From JBAVOR01 sp049692255 (GTDB lineage: Bacteria; Babelota; Babeliae; Babelales; JACPOV01), in contig JBAVOR010000024.1 in the NCBI GenBank assembly GCA_049692255.1, positions 1-52,005 on the forward strand: a stretch of DNA of 52,005 bases. The letters run 5' to 3'. Each line of letters starts with the position of its first letter. The first letter of the stretch is position 1. The notes below the pieces were generated by a model. The model saw nothing but the letters and a program-made list of their open reading frames with translations, did not search any database and had not been told where the DNA came from. Made by a program: the position numbers and the translations under genes. This document shows positions 23,411-33,054 of this stretch, one piece after another.

Positions 23411-25225
23411 ATGAAGCGTTTCGCGCTCCTCGCACTTCTTTTCACGGGCACCCACTTATTTCTAGCGATCAATGCTAGTGATGGCACACTCGACCCTTCA
23501 TTCGGTGGCAGTGGCACAGGATATCTAACGGTACAAAATGTCGCCAGCGGCTTCGAGTGCTATGCAATGGCAATTCAAACAGATGGCAAAATAGTTACAG
23601 CGTCTAGCACTCAAATAGTACGCCTGAGCCCTAATGGCAGCCCCGATACCGCCTTTGGCCCCGCAGGAACTGGCGTGGTGACAACCACATTAGCAGGTAT
23701 TTTTGCTCTTCTTATTCAACCAGATGGTAGCATTGTAGCGTGTGGTTATGATAGTTCCCTCAATGGTGTTTTAACACGGTATACGAGTGCTGGCATTATC
23801 GACAACAGTTTTGGCACCAGTGGTAACGGGGTGGCGACTGCACCAGCGCTTGTTAATTGCGACCTGTATTCAATGGTGCAACAAGCAGATGGTAAAATTG
23901 TGGTAGGAGGTGGGAATATCGATACTTTCGCTAATGTGGTGATGCGCTTTACTGCCAATGGTTCCCCTGATGTTGTCTTTGAAACAAGCCCAAGCCCCAC
24001 AGTACGCGGCATAGTAGGTTTAGTAGTACAAGCAGATGGCAACATTGTTGCATTAACGGGATCTCAAAAACAGCAAGCTACTGGTTCCATATACCTTGTA
24101 CGTTACTATACAGATGGATCGATAGACAAAACATTTGGCATGAATGGTTTAGCAACAGGCCCAGCAGGCATAATAGGCGCTAATAACGGTCTAGTAATAC
24201 AACCTGATGGTAAATTGCTGGTAGGAGGCAAAGCATTTGTTGGCTCGACTCCTCTATTTCAAGTAACCCGATTTGATACACAAGGTAATCTTGATTCCAG
24301 CTTTAATGGCACCGGTTTTAATAACAATGTTCCAGGCTCTTACTGTAATACAATATTATTGCAGGCAGATGGTGCAATAGTGTTAGCAGGTTCCTCTCCA
24401 GCTGAGTTTTGGCAATTAACCCGTTACACAAGTACGGGCATTGTAGATAGTTCATTTGGCAACGATGGTACTGCCATTGGGCCTGTTATATCCGGAGACA
24501 CCTTTTCCATTGCCGTGCAAGCGGATGGCAATATCGTTATTGGGGGCAAAACGAGCTCCCCAGCCAGTGCTTTTGTTGCTCGTTACCTGAGCAACCCTGC
24601 ACTGGTTACTACCACCGTCAGATCACCAATTGCCGCTGCATCAGTTAACACGCCAACCACTTTTACCGGCCAAGCGCAAGACCCATCACTGGTATTTTTG
24701 CTTATCGATGGTGTACCACAACCACAAGGCACACACACAGACCCTAATAACTGGTCAATTACTGCTACTGCCAAAACAGTTGGCACTCACACCGCGCAAG
24801 CAATATCTATCTATCAAGACGGTAATTTAAATATCGCATCAGACCCAATCACCTTTGTCGTAGGGCCACAAGCGCCGAGCAGTTTTACGGGCACTATTAC
24901 CAAAAATGAGTTTTTAAACAAAACGGAATGTGTGCTGCAAGCAGCATTTACACAAAGTCCTAACGCACAAACAGCACAGTACATTGTTGCACAGAACGGG
25001 GTAACAATTGCGGTTATTCCTGCAACTCAACTGGTAATACCAGCAACACCTTCGTTTAAAGGGAATAACGTATTAAACAATGCAAGCAAAACGACCATTG
25101 CTAACATGGTTTTTGATTTTGTGCTGTGTGGCAGCTGCAAAGGTAATGCATTTAATGGTATTACCGTAAGCGCAGCAACTGCAAGTGGCATTGTTGGTGC
25201 ACCGCAGCCATTGGTAATAACATAG
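23411..25225 (+). CDS. Exported delta-60 repeat beta-propeller protein
   Basis: The 604-residue protein has a signal peptide (about 1-22, 'HLFLAINAS') and then at least seven delta-60 type repeats over about residues 25-395. Their markers are 'LDPSFGGSGTG', 'PDTAFGPAGTG', 'IDNSFGTSGNG', 'IDKTFGMNGLA', 'LDSSFNGTGF' and 'VDSSFGNDGT', each paired with 'QPDGK/QADGNIV' turns. The C-terminal 200 residues are Ig-like and low in charge. Such proteins are extracellular or surface-located, probably binding surfaces, but no substrate is known. AGGAG precedes the ATG. Confidence 0.85.
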   Translation: MKRFALLALLFTGTHLFLAINASDGTLDPSFGGSGTGYLTVQNVASGFECYAMAIQTDGKIVTASSTQIVRLSPNGSPDTAFGPAGTGVVTTTLAGIFALLIQPDGSIVACGYDSSLNGVLTRYTSAGIIDNSFGTSGNGVATAPALVNCDLYSMVQQADGKIVVGGGNIDTFANVVMRFTANGSPDVVFETSPSPTVRGIVGLVVQADGNIVALTGSQKQQATGSIYLVRYYTDGSIDKTFGMNGLATGPAGIIGANNGLVIQPDGKLLVGGKAFVGSTPLFQVTRFDTQGNLDSSFNGTGFNNNVPGSYCNTILLQADGAIVLAGSSPAEFWQLTRYTSTGIVDSSFGNDGTAIGPVISGDTFSIAVQADGNIVIGGKTSSPASAFVARYLSNPALVTTTVRSPIAAASVNTPTTFTGQAQDPSLVFLLIDGVPQPQGTHTDPNNWSITATAKTVGTHTAQAISIYQDGNLNIASDPITFVVGPQAPSSFTGTITKNEFLNKTECVLQAAFTQSPNAQTAQYIVAQNGVTIAVIPATQLVIPATPSFKGNNVLNNASKTTIANMVFDFVLCGSCKGNAFNGITVSAATASGIVGAPQPLVIT

Positions 25226-25233
25226 ATAGACAT

Positions 25234-26328
25234 CTACGTTGTTTTAACCGCTAGCCAGAGGTCAAAGAGCTTTGATTCAGGAATAATGTCTTGAAACAAG
25301 AATAGTGGCTTTGTTGGGTGGAAATGCTCTTGAATGAGCGCGGGTGAATAGTGCATGGCCTTCATGTTCTCTTCGGCCTCTTGCGTCGCCATAATTACCG
25401 GCAATGTTTGCATGTGATGGGCCACTATTTCGGGGTTATATAAAAAGTTGATAAATGCATAGGCCAAATCTTCTTTTGAACAGTTGGCGCTGATCATCAT
25501 AGTATCAATCAATAAAAAACCTCCTTCTTGTGGCACTGCAAAATCAAGGTGAGGATATTGTTGCAATGCACGGGCAATATTGGCACTCGTGACCACCGCT
25601 TTTGCAGCCTGCTGAGAGATAAGTAAATAATTGGCACGAAAATCTGCATCAACATAGGCCGCTACACATTTCTTTTGTTCTTTGAGCAGTTCTTCAACCT
25701 CAGTCACTTCTGCTTCAGATAATTGATGAAGATCATGATAGCGCATTAACGCAGTTATTGCTGTTGCCTCTCGCACCGCATTAACCATGGCAACAGTACC
25801 GCGTTGAGATTCGGTACATACAAACAGATCTTTCCATGTTAAATCGTGTGCTGCAACGTTAGCGAGCTCCTTGTTAACCCCAATGCCATATAAAGTCCAA
25901 CAGTAGGGAATGGAATATTCGTTGTGCGGGTCATAGGGGCGGTCGAGCAACTGGGGAATTAATCGATCAAAGAATGAAAGCCGTTCAGTATCTATTTTTT
26001 TTACTAACTTATGGTCTATAAGTTTTGAGACAAAATAGTCTGATGGCATAATAATATCGTACTGCCCACCATTACTGAGAAATAGTTTTACAAATAACTC
26101 TTCGTTGCTTTCAAAATGGGTCACATATACTTTGACCCCCATTTTTTTCTCAAATGATTCAATAATGGCGCTATCGATAGTGTCTACCCATGCAAGCACC
26201 GTGAGTGAACGTGCAGGATCGTGCGGGTACTCATACGTTGCAATCTTTAATATGCCAACGATGAGAAACACTGTTATAAAGAAATAGCCCAGACGCACTG
26301 CTATGACCATTTTTGGGGACGTTACCAT
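25234..26328 (-). CDS. potD: Spermidine/putrescine-binding protein
   Basis: The 364-residue product is the substrate-binding component of an ABC importer for polyamines. A single hydrophobic segment (about 11-30, 'VRLGYFFITVFLIVGILKI') could be a signal or membrane anchor. The SBP signature follows: 'LTVLAWVDTIDSAIIESFEK', 'YDIIMPSDYFVSKLIDHKLV' and 'IPYCWTLYGIGVN', matching PotD's polyamine-binding site segments. It overlaps potC by 7 bp and closes the operon potA-potB-potC-potD. Length is near that of E. coli PotD. Import of host polyamines fits a host-dependent cell. Confidence 0.93.
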   Translation of the reverse strand: MVTSPKMVIAVRLGYFFITVFLIVGILKIATYEYPHDPARSLTVLAWVDTIDSAIIESFEKKMGVKVYVTHFESNEELFVKLFLSNGGQYDIIMPSDYFVSKLIDHKLVKKIDTERLSFFDRLIPQLLDRPYDPHNEYSIPYCWTLYGIGVNKELANVAAHDLTWKDLFVCTESQRGTVAMVNAVREATAITALMRYHDLHQLSEAEVTEVEELLKEQKKCVAAYVDADFRANYLLISQQAAKAVVTSANIARALQQYPHLDFAVPQEGGFLLIDTMMISANCSKEDLAYAFINFLYNPEIVAHHMQTLPVIMATQEAEENMKAMHYSPALIQEHFHPTKPLFLFQDIIPESKLFDLWLAVKTT

Positions 26329-27110
26329 ATTTTTGCTCTCCCGCTCACCAAAGAAACGATGAACACCAGCACACTACTGAGCAATAGCAATATGGTGGAT
26401 AATGCGTTAATTGCCGGAGATACTCCCGAGCGTACCATGGCAAAAATGTAGAGCGATAACGTTTGCACCGAGCTACCTGCACAAAAGAAAGCTATCAGAA
26501 AATCATCAAGCGATATAATAAATACCAGTAAAAAAGAGGCGAGCACGGTAGGAAATAATAGAGGAACTACAATTTTAAAAAATGTTTGATGAACCCCTGC
26601 ACCTAAATCAAATGATGCTTCAATAATATTGGTATCAAGCTCGTCAAAACGAGCTCTCAGCAATGGCACTACATAACCAAGCCCTAAAATAGTATGCCCA
26701 ACTATAAGCGTTGCTAGTCCAAGCATTACTTTGCTATAGGTAAAAAGTACCAGTAGTCCAAAAGCAAATATGAGTTCAGGAACAAAAAGGTTAAGGTAGA
26801 AAATCTTATTCATCCTACCCATATGTGCTTGATACCCATAAAATACCCATAAAAGCCCCAACCCAACACTGAGCAGCGCGGAGCTGGTTGCAACGACAAA
26901 GGAGTTATAGGTCGCATTCCAAATTTCAGGGGAATTAAACAGTTGCGTATACCAGGCACCGGTGAATCCTACCCAGCGGTACGGAAATGCCACTTTATTG
27001 AATGAAAAAATAATTAAAATGATGATGGGCAAATACAAAAATGCATAGGTCAGACCGAGTATCAATGGCCACACCAACCATCGAATCATCTGTGTACTTA
27101 ACTGCTTCAT
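26322..27110 (-). CDS. potC: Polyamine ABC transporter permease PotC
   Basis: The 262-residue inner-membrane protein has six predicted helices and the binding-protein-dependent permease (EAA) loop 'EASFDLGAGVHQTFFKIVVP' at about 165-185, which contacts the ATPase. It pairs with PotB to form the channel for spermidine or putrescine. It overlaps potB by 4 bp (ATGA) and potD by 7 bp, so translation is coupled. Length and topology match PotC. Confidence 0.93.
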   Translation of the reverse strand: MKQLSTQMIRWLVWPLILGLTYAFLYLPIIILIIFSFNKVAFPYRWVGFTGAWYTQLFNSPEIWNATYNSFVVATSSALLSVGLGLLWVFYGYQAHMGRMNKIFYLNLFVPELIFAFGLLVLFTYSKVMLGLATLIVGHTILGLGYVVPLLRARFDELDTNIIEASFDLGAGVHQTFFKIVVPLLFPTVLASFLLVFIISLDDFLIAFFCAGSSVQTLSLYIFAMVRSGVSPAINALSTILLLLSSVLVFIVSLVSGRAKIW

Positions 27111-27967
27111 GCATAATCCTTTGCCGAAAGAAGTTTACGCATAAGTATATCGATAACTCCGATAACACAGAGCAATACAACGCATGCAGACAGCGTAAAT
27201 GCTGCCCCTTTTTGCAAATCAAGTGCGGTAAAAACGTAGTGTGCTATGGTAGGCCCCACCAACATGTATGTGTCACCACCAACCAATGCGGGAATAGCAA
27301 ACTCTCCATACACCGGGACCAATACGAGTAAAAACCCATTACGAATACCAGACCAACTGAGTGGTAAAATAATGTTAAAGAATGTTTGTCGCCAGCTAGC
27401 ACCTAAATCTGCTGATGCTTCTAACAGTTGTGTGTCAATTTTTTCTAATGCTGAATACAGCGGTAAAATCATGAATGGCATGTAACAATAGACGGCAACA
27501 ATAAAGATTGCCCAGAAACTATTTAAGAAGGTGAATGGATGGCTAATTGCATGGATATGCAATAGAAAACCATTCAAAAGACCCGTTTTTTCTAGGATCA
27601 AAATCCATGAATAGGCGAGTACTAAAATATTGGTCCAAAACGGGACTACTAATAAAAACAAGAAAAATGTTCTATATTTCTTTGCACAACGCGCAATCCA
27701 ATAGGCAATTGGATAACTGATGAATAAACAAACGGTACTGACAGCAAAAGCGAGCCACAGGGACCAACAGATAATTTTAAAATGTACTGGATCGAACAAG
27801 AAATATAAAAAATTATCCCAAAAAAACCGAGCCTGTGTTCCGACGCGCCCGATGGCCATGATAATAAAAAAAGGAATCATGCCAAACATAATTTGCCAGG
27901 CAAGTGGAATAGTTGCTAAAAAAAAGGGAATCTCTTGATACGCGATCTTTTTAAATGATGATTTCAT
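27107..27967 (-). CDS. potB: Polyamine ABC transporter permease PotB
   Basis: The 286-residue protein has six transmembrane helices and the EAA loop 'EASADLGASWRQTFFNIILP', by which it couples to PotA. It is the partner of PotC in the inner-membrane pore. It begins 11 bp after potA and overlaps potC by 4 bp. The size and helix order agree with PotB of the spermidine-preferential importer. Confidence 0.93.
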   Translation of the reverse strand: MKSSFKKIAYQEIPFFLATIPLAWQIMFGMIPFFIIMAIGRVGTQARFFWDNFLYFLFDPVHFKIICWSLWLAFAVSTVCLFISYPIAYWIARCAKKYRTFFLFLLVVPFWTNILVLAYSWILILEKTGLLNGFLLHIHAISHPFTFLNSFWAIFIVAVYCYMPFMILPLYSALEKIDTQLLEASADLGASWRQTFFNIILPLSWSGIRNGFLLVLVPVYGEFAIPALVGGDTYMLVGPTIAHYVFTALDLQKGAAFTLSACVVLLCVIGVIDILMRKLLSAKDYA

Positions 27968-27978
27968 GCTCAGCCCGC

Positions 27979-29070
27979 CTATCTCTCAAGTAATACCGCA
28001 TTTTTTTCATGCCAATAGAGATATACATGATCATCATAATCAATAATCTCTTTTTCTATATGCTCTTCGTTCTGCTCAAACACAGATACCATTTCTCCCG
28101 CTACCCGAACATTATACTGTGTTGAACGGCCATAATAGATAATACCGACTACAACGCCTTGTATACTATTGGCGAAGCCAGCAACCTGTTTTTTGGTAAT
28201 CAATATTTTTTCAGGTCTTACACTTACAAACACTTGCATGAGTGCATGAGCCCATGGTCGATATTCTGCAGCAAACACGCGAATAACACCAATGTTCGCC
28301 ACATCAACAGAAACGAGCCCAGCTCCTTGCTCAATAACAATCCCTTTAAAAAGATTGGTAGTACCTACGAACTGTGCAACAAAGCTAGAAACAGGGTATT
28401 CATAGATTTCGCGCGGCGTTCCTACCTGTTCCACTTCGCCGTTGTGATTTAAGATCGCCATCTGATCTGCAACTGCCAATGCCTCTGAATGATCGTGAGT
28501 AACATAGACAAAAGTGGTTTGCAAATTACTTTGCAGCTCAATCAGTTCAAGTAACATGCGTTCGCGCATTTCAGGATCAAGTGCAGTCAACGGCTCGTCT
28601 AACAACAATACATCCGGTTCATTAATAATGGCACGCGCTAATGCTACTCGCTGTTTTTGCCCACCAGAAAGTTGTGCGATCGATTTATGGGCATGTGCTT
28701 GCAAATGAACGGTACGTAGAATTTTATTTACTCGCTGCTCTATAACTACTGCAGGAAGCCCCCGTACTCGTTGGCTGTAAGCAATATTTTCAAATACGGT
28801 CAGGTGAGGAAATAAAGCATAATTCTGAAATACCGTATTGACCGTTCGCTTATAAATTGGGGTGTTTGTGATATCATGATTGCCCAAAAATATGGTGCCA
28901 CTATCAACTGAATCAAATCCAGCAATTAACCGCAGAATGGTCGTTTTGCCGGAACCACTCGGGCCCAACAATGCAAAAAATTTCCCTGATGGGATAGTTA
29001 AAGAAAAATGTTCCAGTACTAGTTCACCGGCGTAACTTTTTTTTACATTCTTAAGCTGAATGCTTTTCAT
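27979..29070 (-). CDS. potA: Polyamine ABC transporter ATPase
   Basis: The start is set at 29070 (MKSIQLKNVKKSY), which has GAGGA 8 nt upstream; the frame extends to 29091 without such a site. The 363-residue ATPase shows Walker A 'GPSGSGKTT', Q-loop 'QNYALFPHLTVFENI', ABC signature 'LSGGQKQRVALARA', Walker B 'VLLLDEPLTALD' and the H-loop 'VTHDHSEAL'. The C-terminal TOBE domain (about 240-360) is present. It powers PotBC. Its start overlaps the upstream membrane-protein gene by 20 bp. Confidence 0.95.
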   Translation of the reverse strand: MKSIQLKNVKKSYAGELVLEHFSLTIPSGKFFALLGPSGSGKTTILRLIAGFDSVDSGTIFLGNHDITNTPIYKRTVNTVFQNYALFPHLTVFENIAYSQRVRGLPAVVIEQRVNKILRTVHLQAHAHKSIAQLSGGQKQRVALARAIINEPDVLLLDEPLTALDPEMRERMLLELIELQSNLQTTFVYVTHDHSEALAVADQMAILNHNGEVEQVGTPREIYEYPVSSFVAQFVGTTNLFKGIVIEQGAGLVSVDVANIGVIRVFAAEYRPWAHALMQVFVSVRPEKILITKKQVAGFANSIQGVVVGIIYYGRSTQYNVRVAGEMVSVFEQNEEHIEKEIIDYDDHVYLYWHEKNAVLLER

Positions 29071-29767
29071 GCATCTTCCTCGTACGCGCAAAAAAAACAG
29101 GGATAATAATATCAGCTAATGTGCATGGTACAACAACCACCAAAATTAACAAGACAAATACAAGCCCCATTTGCTGGTGCCAATCATAAAACCCTTGCCC
29201 AATCATATAAAAAAGGGATGCAAGGCAACTGACTAAAATATGAGAAAAATGGGCAACAAGCGAATGGAACGCTTTAGCGGAAGATGGATGTTGGCTCATG
29301 ATCAGGCCGTTAATAAGACCGACCAGTAGAAAAGGAATTACGTTATGCCATTCAGTTAAAAAGCAAAGATGAAGCTCCATAGACACCCCAAATAACCGTG
29401 CAGCGCCATAGGGCAAAATAATATCAGAAAGTGTACAAAAAAAGAATGACGATACCAGCGCAACAATAAACCCTTTAATTAAGTTACGCGAGTAACGAGA
29501 AAAGGTTAATAGCGCACCAGTAGCCGCAAAAACCAAATGTAAAAAATGGAAGCTATGGAACAGAATATCGAGTGTACATTCATCATGTTCCATAGTATGG
29601 TCATGAGGCGCTTGCATGCCACCAAGCATACTTAATATGCTGACCAGAATAAGCCCCAATGACGCGGCAAATATGGCATACGGTAGATGACAGATAATTT
29701 CATCGGTAATAGAATGGTGGGTATGATCATCGTGATGATCATGACAATCGTATAAAGCCTCTTTCAT
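29051..29767 (-). CDS. Membrane protein with a His-rich N-terminus, heading the pot operon
   Basis: The start is placed at the ATG 29767, with GGAAGA 8 nt upstream; the frame extends to a TTG at 29782. The 238-residue product begins with a metal-chelating stretch, 'DCHDHHDDHTHH' (about 6-17), then about six membrane helices. Residues such as the paired 'LSDIILPYGAARL' and 'LADIIIPVFFA' suggest an internal duplication. It overlaps potA by 20 bp, implying co-expression with the polyamine importer. Metal or polyamine sensing, or transport, is speculation; I do not recognise the family. Confidence 0.65.
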   Translation of the reverse strand: MKEALYDCHDHHDDHTHHSITDEIICHLPYAIFAASLGLILVSILSMLGGMQAPHDHTMEHDECTLDILFHSFHFLHLVFAATGALLTFSRYSRNLIKGFIVALVSSFFFCTLSDIILPYGAARLFGVSMELHLCFLTEWHNVIPFLLVGLINGLIMSQHPSSAKAFHSLVAHFSHILVSCLASLFYMIGQGFYDWHQQMGLVFVLLILVVVVPCTLADIIIPVFFARTRKMHEKHSA

Positions 29768-29847
29768 TGGGTGTTCTTCCAAAAATAATTGCCAACTATT
29801 GATTCAGACCAGGACATAATATTCTTGTAGAGTAGCGGCATTTTGCC

Positions 29848-29886
29848 AAATAAGCAAAAAATCGATTAAAATCTCATGGTCCAACA
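29848..29886 (+). repeat. Direct repeat, left copy, flanking palindromic element D
   Basis: TTTGCCAAATAAGCAAAAAA (29848 onward), with the following TTAAAATCTCATGGTCCA, is repeated at 30073-30121 as TTTGTCAAATAAGCAAAAAA and TTAAAATGCATGGCCCA. The right copy includes the end of bamA. The two bracket copy D, so the 3' end of bamA appears duplicated around the element. Confidence 0.6.
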
Positions 29887-29889
29887 GCA

Positions 29890-30065
29890 GCGCTCATGGT
29901 GAGTGATTTTGAGCTTAGCGAAAAATTGTATCGAACCATAAGAGCGCACATGCCCCGCGATACCCAGCCTACGTTTATCCAGGCCTTCAGGCTTGGCAAA
30001 CTTCGGCGGGCAGGCTGGCACCTTGCCGCGACGAAGCCTTGGCGAAGACGGGTCGGGGTGAGCGC
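29890..30065 (+). mobile_element. Palindromic insertion element, copy D (176 bp, intergenic)
   Basis: It begins GCGCTCATGG and ends GGGGTGAGCGC. Modules are rearranged and diverged relative to copies A-C: AGAGCGCACATGCCCCGCGA corresponds to module 3, and the right end has CTTCGGCGGGCAGG followed by GACGAAGCCTTGGCGAAG. It lies in the 339-bp gap between bamA and the His-rich membrane gene. I see no gene in this gap; the minus-strand frame across it is the element itself. Confidence 0.65.
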
Positions 30066-30072
30066 TCATGCT

Positions 30073-30121
30073 AATTTGTCAAATAAGCAAAAAATTAATA
30101 GCACTTTTAAAATGCATGGCC
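30073..30121 (+). repeat. Direct repeat, right copy, reaching the end of bamA
   Basis: This is the partner of 29848-29886. Its right part encodes, on the minus strand, the last residues of BamA ('GHAF' and stop); the left copy has the matching but altered 'TMRF' and stop. Confidence 0.6.
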
Positions 30122-33022
30122 CAGCGTAAAGAACCACGCGTAGCGCGCCTCTCCTTTGACATGCCGCCGCCATTTCCATCCTATGTCAAAGCGTAGGGGG
30201 CCCAGTGGCGTTTTATAACGTAAGCCAAACCCGGTAACGGCAAGCAATCGGTTGCCCATCACTTCAGCTAATGAATGCTCAAGCAATGCACCAAAATCTT
30301 GAAACAGAACGACTCCTATGCCAAAGCGAACTGGTATACGCATCTCAACCATACCATTAATAATCGAACGCCCCCCCTGCGGCACTACCCTTTCTTTATC
30401 ATCTTCTCGAATCACCCCAAGCGGTGGGGCAAAATCTGGCTCATAGCCACGCAATGAGTTTGCACCGCCTAAAAAAAACCGGTCAGGAGGCATAATTTCA
30501 CGAATGGAATGATGAAATATATGGCCAAATCGTGCATGCACCGCAAATACACTATTGCGCACTGGTATAAAAATCGATTCTTCAAATAAAAACTTAAAAA
30601 AGTTAACCCCCCCTCTATGCCAAGAAAATAAGCCCTTACTGGTAAGCATAGAGATCGTTCCTTTAGTCGGATCAACTTTATCATCGAGATTTTCAAAGAA
30701 AAAGGTAGGCTCAATAAAAATGTAAGGAATTGCTTTATCTACTAACAGTGGTTCAAAATTAATCGCCTGCGCCACCTCTTTTGAAAGACCGCTCGTTTCC
30801 ATCACTTCTGCACCACAATTAATACCGATAGAACTTTTTCCCCAACGATAACTGCAGCCTACGAGCCCTCCTTGCTGAATGGCATTATAAAGCCGTCTAT
30901 TATCACCTACACGGATAGGTTGCGTATATTTGTTGCTGTATCCCTTAATAATGCCGTACAAGGGTATGCCGCCCATCCACGGTCTATTGTAAACGCCGGA
31001 AATATAGCGATAGAATCGGCTATAGTCTGCATTAAATGAAAACAGATCACCCGCGTTAAAGGGGTTTTTATAGACAATAGAACTCCCCAATTTATAGGTG
31101 GAAGCAGAGTTAAACGTTAAGTTCCAATTATTCACTTGCTGAAACCCAACGCGCCAGCGCATCTCAACCGGATCATCATCAACGACATGCACAATAATTG
31201 TTTTTGCTGCCTCTTGTTTTTCTATGGTATCAGGGTAAATGCGTATCGTTTCAAATACGCCCATCTCGCGTAAACGAAATAGTGATTTAGTTATTTTTTC
31301 TCCATCCCATGCGTCCCCTTCGTGCCATGCCATAATACTCAGTAATTTCTTAAAGGGTATCGTTGTTGCGCCCACGAGCACCGTTTTACCAAAAAAAACC
31401 GCCTCCCCTTCTTGCAGATGCCATTGCAAACGAGCAGCGCCATCACAAAGTAGTTCTAAATCGTAGGAAACTGTCGCATATAAGTAGCCATGTTCTTGCG
31501 CATAGCGCAGTAACTGTTGTTTCTGTTCTTGGATGCGCGCCGGATCGGTTAACGGCACCTGCGCACATAAGCGGGCAGGCAAATCGTGGAGATACAGTTG
31601 TTGATTGCCATCGATAGTCACTTCTCGAATTACCGTTCGTTCGCCTGGAAGACAAAAAATATGCATCGTATACGTTCCATCTGCATTGCGTGTATAGGTA
31701 ATCGTGTCGAGAGCAAATTGCCAATATCCGTGAGCGCGATACCGCTCGATCAGCTGTTGTTTACTTTGTTGTAACTGTTCTTCGTTATAGGTCCAATGAT
31801 CGTGCAAATAAGCGAAACTGTCTGCAAAAAAAGGTTCTTGTGCTGAAGCATGCATGCCGTGAACTATCATATTCTTTACTATCGCACGTTTTCTCTCATG
31901 TATAACACAAAGGTACTGATCTTTTTCTTCTTGAACTGTGACTGTCGCCTCCCAAAATCCATGCGCGTGATACAACTCTTGTAAAGCCTGTTGCATAAGC
32001 GGTGGTGGCAAACTGATTGCTGCTGGCTTGACCGAATCGATATAATGCAAGAGTGACTGTTGAGAAAAGTAATGGTTGCCGAAAAAGGAGACCGTTTTAT
32101 CGAGCTTGCCCAATGTTATAGCACACTGAACGGTAACGCGCAATGCCGCTTCATCAAAAGAAAGCTCCATATCAACATGTACTGCGGTAAACCCTTTTTT
32201 TATGAGATATCGCTCAAGGGCCCGTTTTACTTCATTAACCTGTTTACTACGCGCTTCTTTCCTATGCAACCGTTTGCGCACAAACCGTTCAATCTTTTCT
32301 TTTAACCGCTGCGGTAAAACAGGAGAGCCATCGCTGTACGAAAAAACAAATGCATCAGTTACAAAGCGAATACCCGGCATGATTGCCAATCGCACATCGA
32401 GCAACCGGGTACGGTCATTATATTTCAATTCATCGTATACGTGTGCTTGGAAAAAACCTTCTTCCCGTAATGCCTCTGTTAACCGAAGTAACGAATCTTG
32501 ATGTTGCCGCATACAAAAAGGCTCAAGCGGATTAGTGGTATAATATTGCGCATACGAGTTAATGCCCAACAAGGGGCCAGATAGTTTAATTTTTCTCACT
32601 GCCCAATAAGCATCTACTATAACAAAGAGCGCGCACTCATCTTTTTCACGCTCAAGACGGAAGGTCACTGCTGTAAATCGTTTCTTTTTCTGCAGATACG
32701 CTACCGCATCACACAGCATAGTTGGATTAATAACGGTACGGGCTTTAAGTCCGGTTAAATAGGAAAGCTCACGCAAATCGATACCGGTACCCGAAAAAAA
32801 TATGCGATGCACAAAGAGTGGTTCGGCACACCAATGCGCTATCGATTCGGTATAATTATCGTGCATTAGATTAATATGACACGTGTTTTGTCCAGCCGCC
32901 TGCACACCCAAGCTTGCTGGATGCATGCACAAAAAAATACACGCAATCAATGGCAATAGTCGAGCAACCACTTTTGTCCTTATGGCAAAAGTACATAAGA
33001 ACAGTAGTTTACCCCATTTCAA
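30107..33022 (-). CDS. bamA: Outer-membrane protein assembly factor of the BamA/TamA family
   Basis: The product (971 residues) inserts beta-barrel proteins in the outer membrane. A signal peptide ends near 'SLGVQA' (about 42). Several POTRA domains follow (about 60-580), seen as repeated 'ALREEGFFQAHVYDE', 'YLIKKGFTAVHVDM' and 'YAQEHGYLYATVSYD' units. The C-terminal barrel has the conserved loop-6 motif in 'GGANSLRGYEPDF' (RGY) and ends 'GHAF' with a terminal Phe. The start codon appears to be TTG, with GGAAG 6 nt upstream; there is an in-frame stop further up. It is longer than E. coli BamA (about 800), having extra POTRA-region sequence. BamA rather than TamA is the more likely role as no other copy is seen. 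Confidence 0.88.
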   Translation of the reverse strand: MKWGKLLFLCTFAIRTKVVARLLPLIACIFLCMHPASLGVQAAGQNTCHINLMHDNYTESIAHWCAEPLFVHRIFFSGTGIDLRELSYLTGLKARTVINPTMLCDAVAYLQKKKRFTAVTFRLEREKDECALFVIVDAYWAVRKIKLSGPLLGINSYAQYYTTNPLEPFCMRQHQDSLLRLTEALREEGFFQAHVYDELKYNDRTRLLDVRLAIMPGIRFVTDAFVFSYSDGSPVLPQRLKEKIERFVRKRLHRKEARSKQVNEVKRALERYLIKKGFTAVHVDMELSFDEAALRVTVQCAITLGKLDKTVSFFGNHYFSQQSLLHYIDSVKPAAISLPPPLMQQALQELYHAHGFWEATVTVQEEKDQYLCVIHERKRAIVKNMIVHGMHASAQEPFFADSFAYLHDHWTYNEEQLQQSKQQLIERYRAHGYWQFALDTITYTRNADGTYTMHIFCLPGERTVIREVTIDGNQQLYLHDLPARLCAQVPLTDPARIQEQKQQLLRYAQEHGYLYATVSYDLELLCDGAARLQWHLQEGEAVFFGKTVLVGATTIPFKKLLSIMAWHEGDAWDGEKITKSLFRLREMGVFETIRIYPDTIEKQEAAKTIIVHVVDDDPVEMRWRVGFQQVNNWNLTFNSASTYKLGSSIVYKNPFNAGDLFSFNADYSRFYRYISGVYNRPWMGGIPLYGIIKGYSNKYTQPIRVGDNRRLYNAIQQGGLVGCSYRWGKSSIGINCGAEVMETSGLSKEVAQAINFEPLLVDKAIPYIFIEPTFFFENLDDKVDPTKGTISMLTSKGLFSWHRGGVNFFKFLFEESIFIPVRNSVFAVHARFGHIFHHSIREIMPPDRFFLGGANSLRGYEPDFAPPLGVIREDDKERVVPQGGRSIINGMVEMRIPVRFGIGVVLFQDFGALLEHSLAEVMGNRLLAVTGFGLRYKTPLGPLRFDIGWKWRRHVKGEARYAWFFTLGHAF

Positions 33023-33054
33023 ATACTGCTTCCAGTTCTATGCAAAAAAAAACG

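Noticed and set aside
29866..30069. A 67-codon minus-strand frame in the bamA-pot gap
   Set aside because: It is the translation of palindromic element copy D plus the duplicated bamA end, with no start signals and a composition like the other copies.
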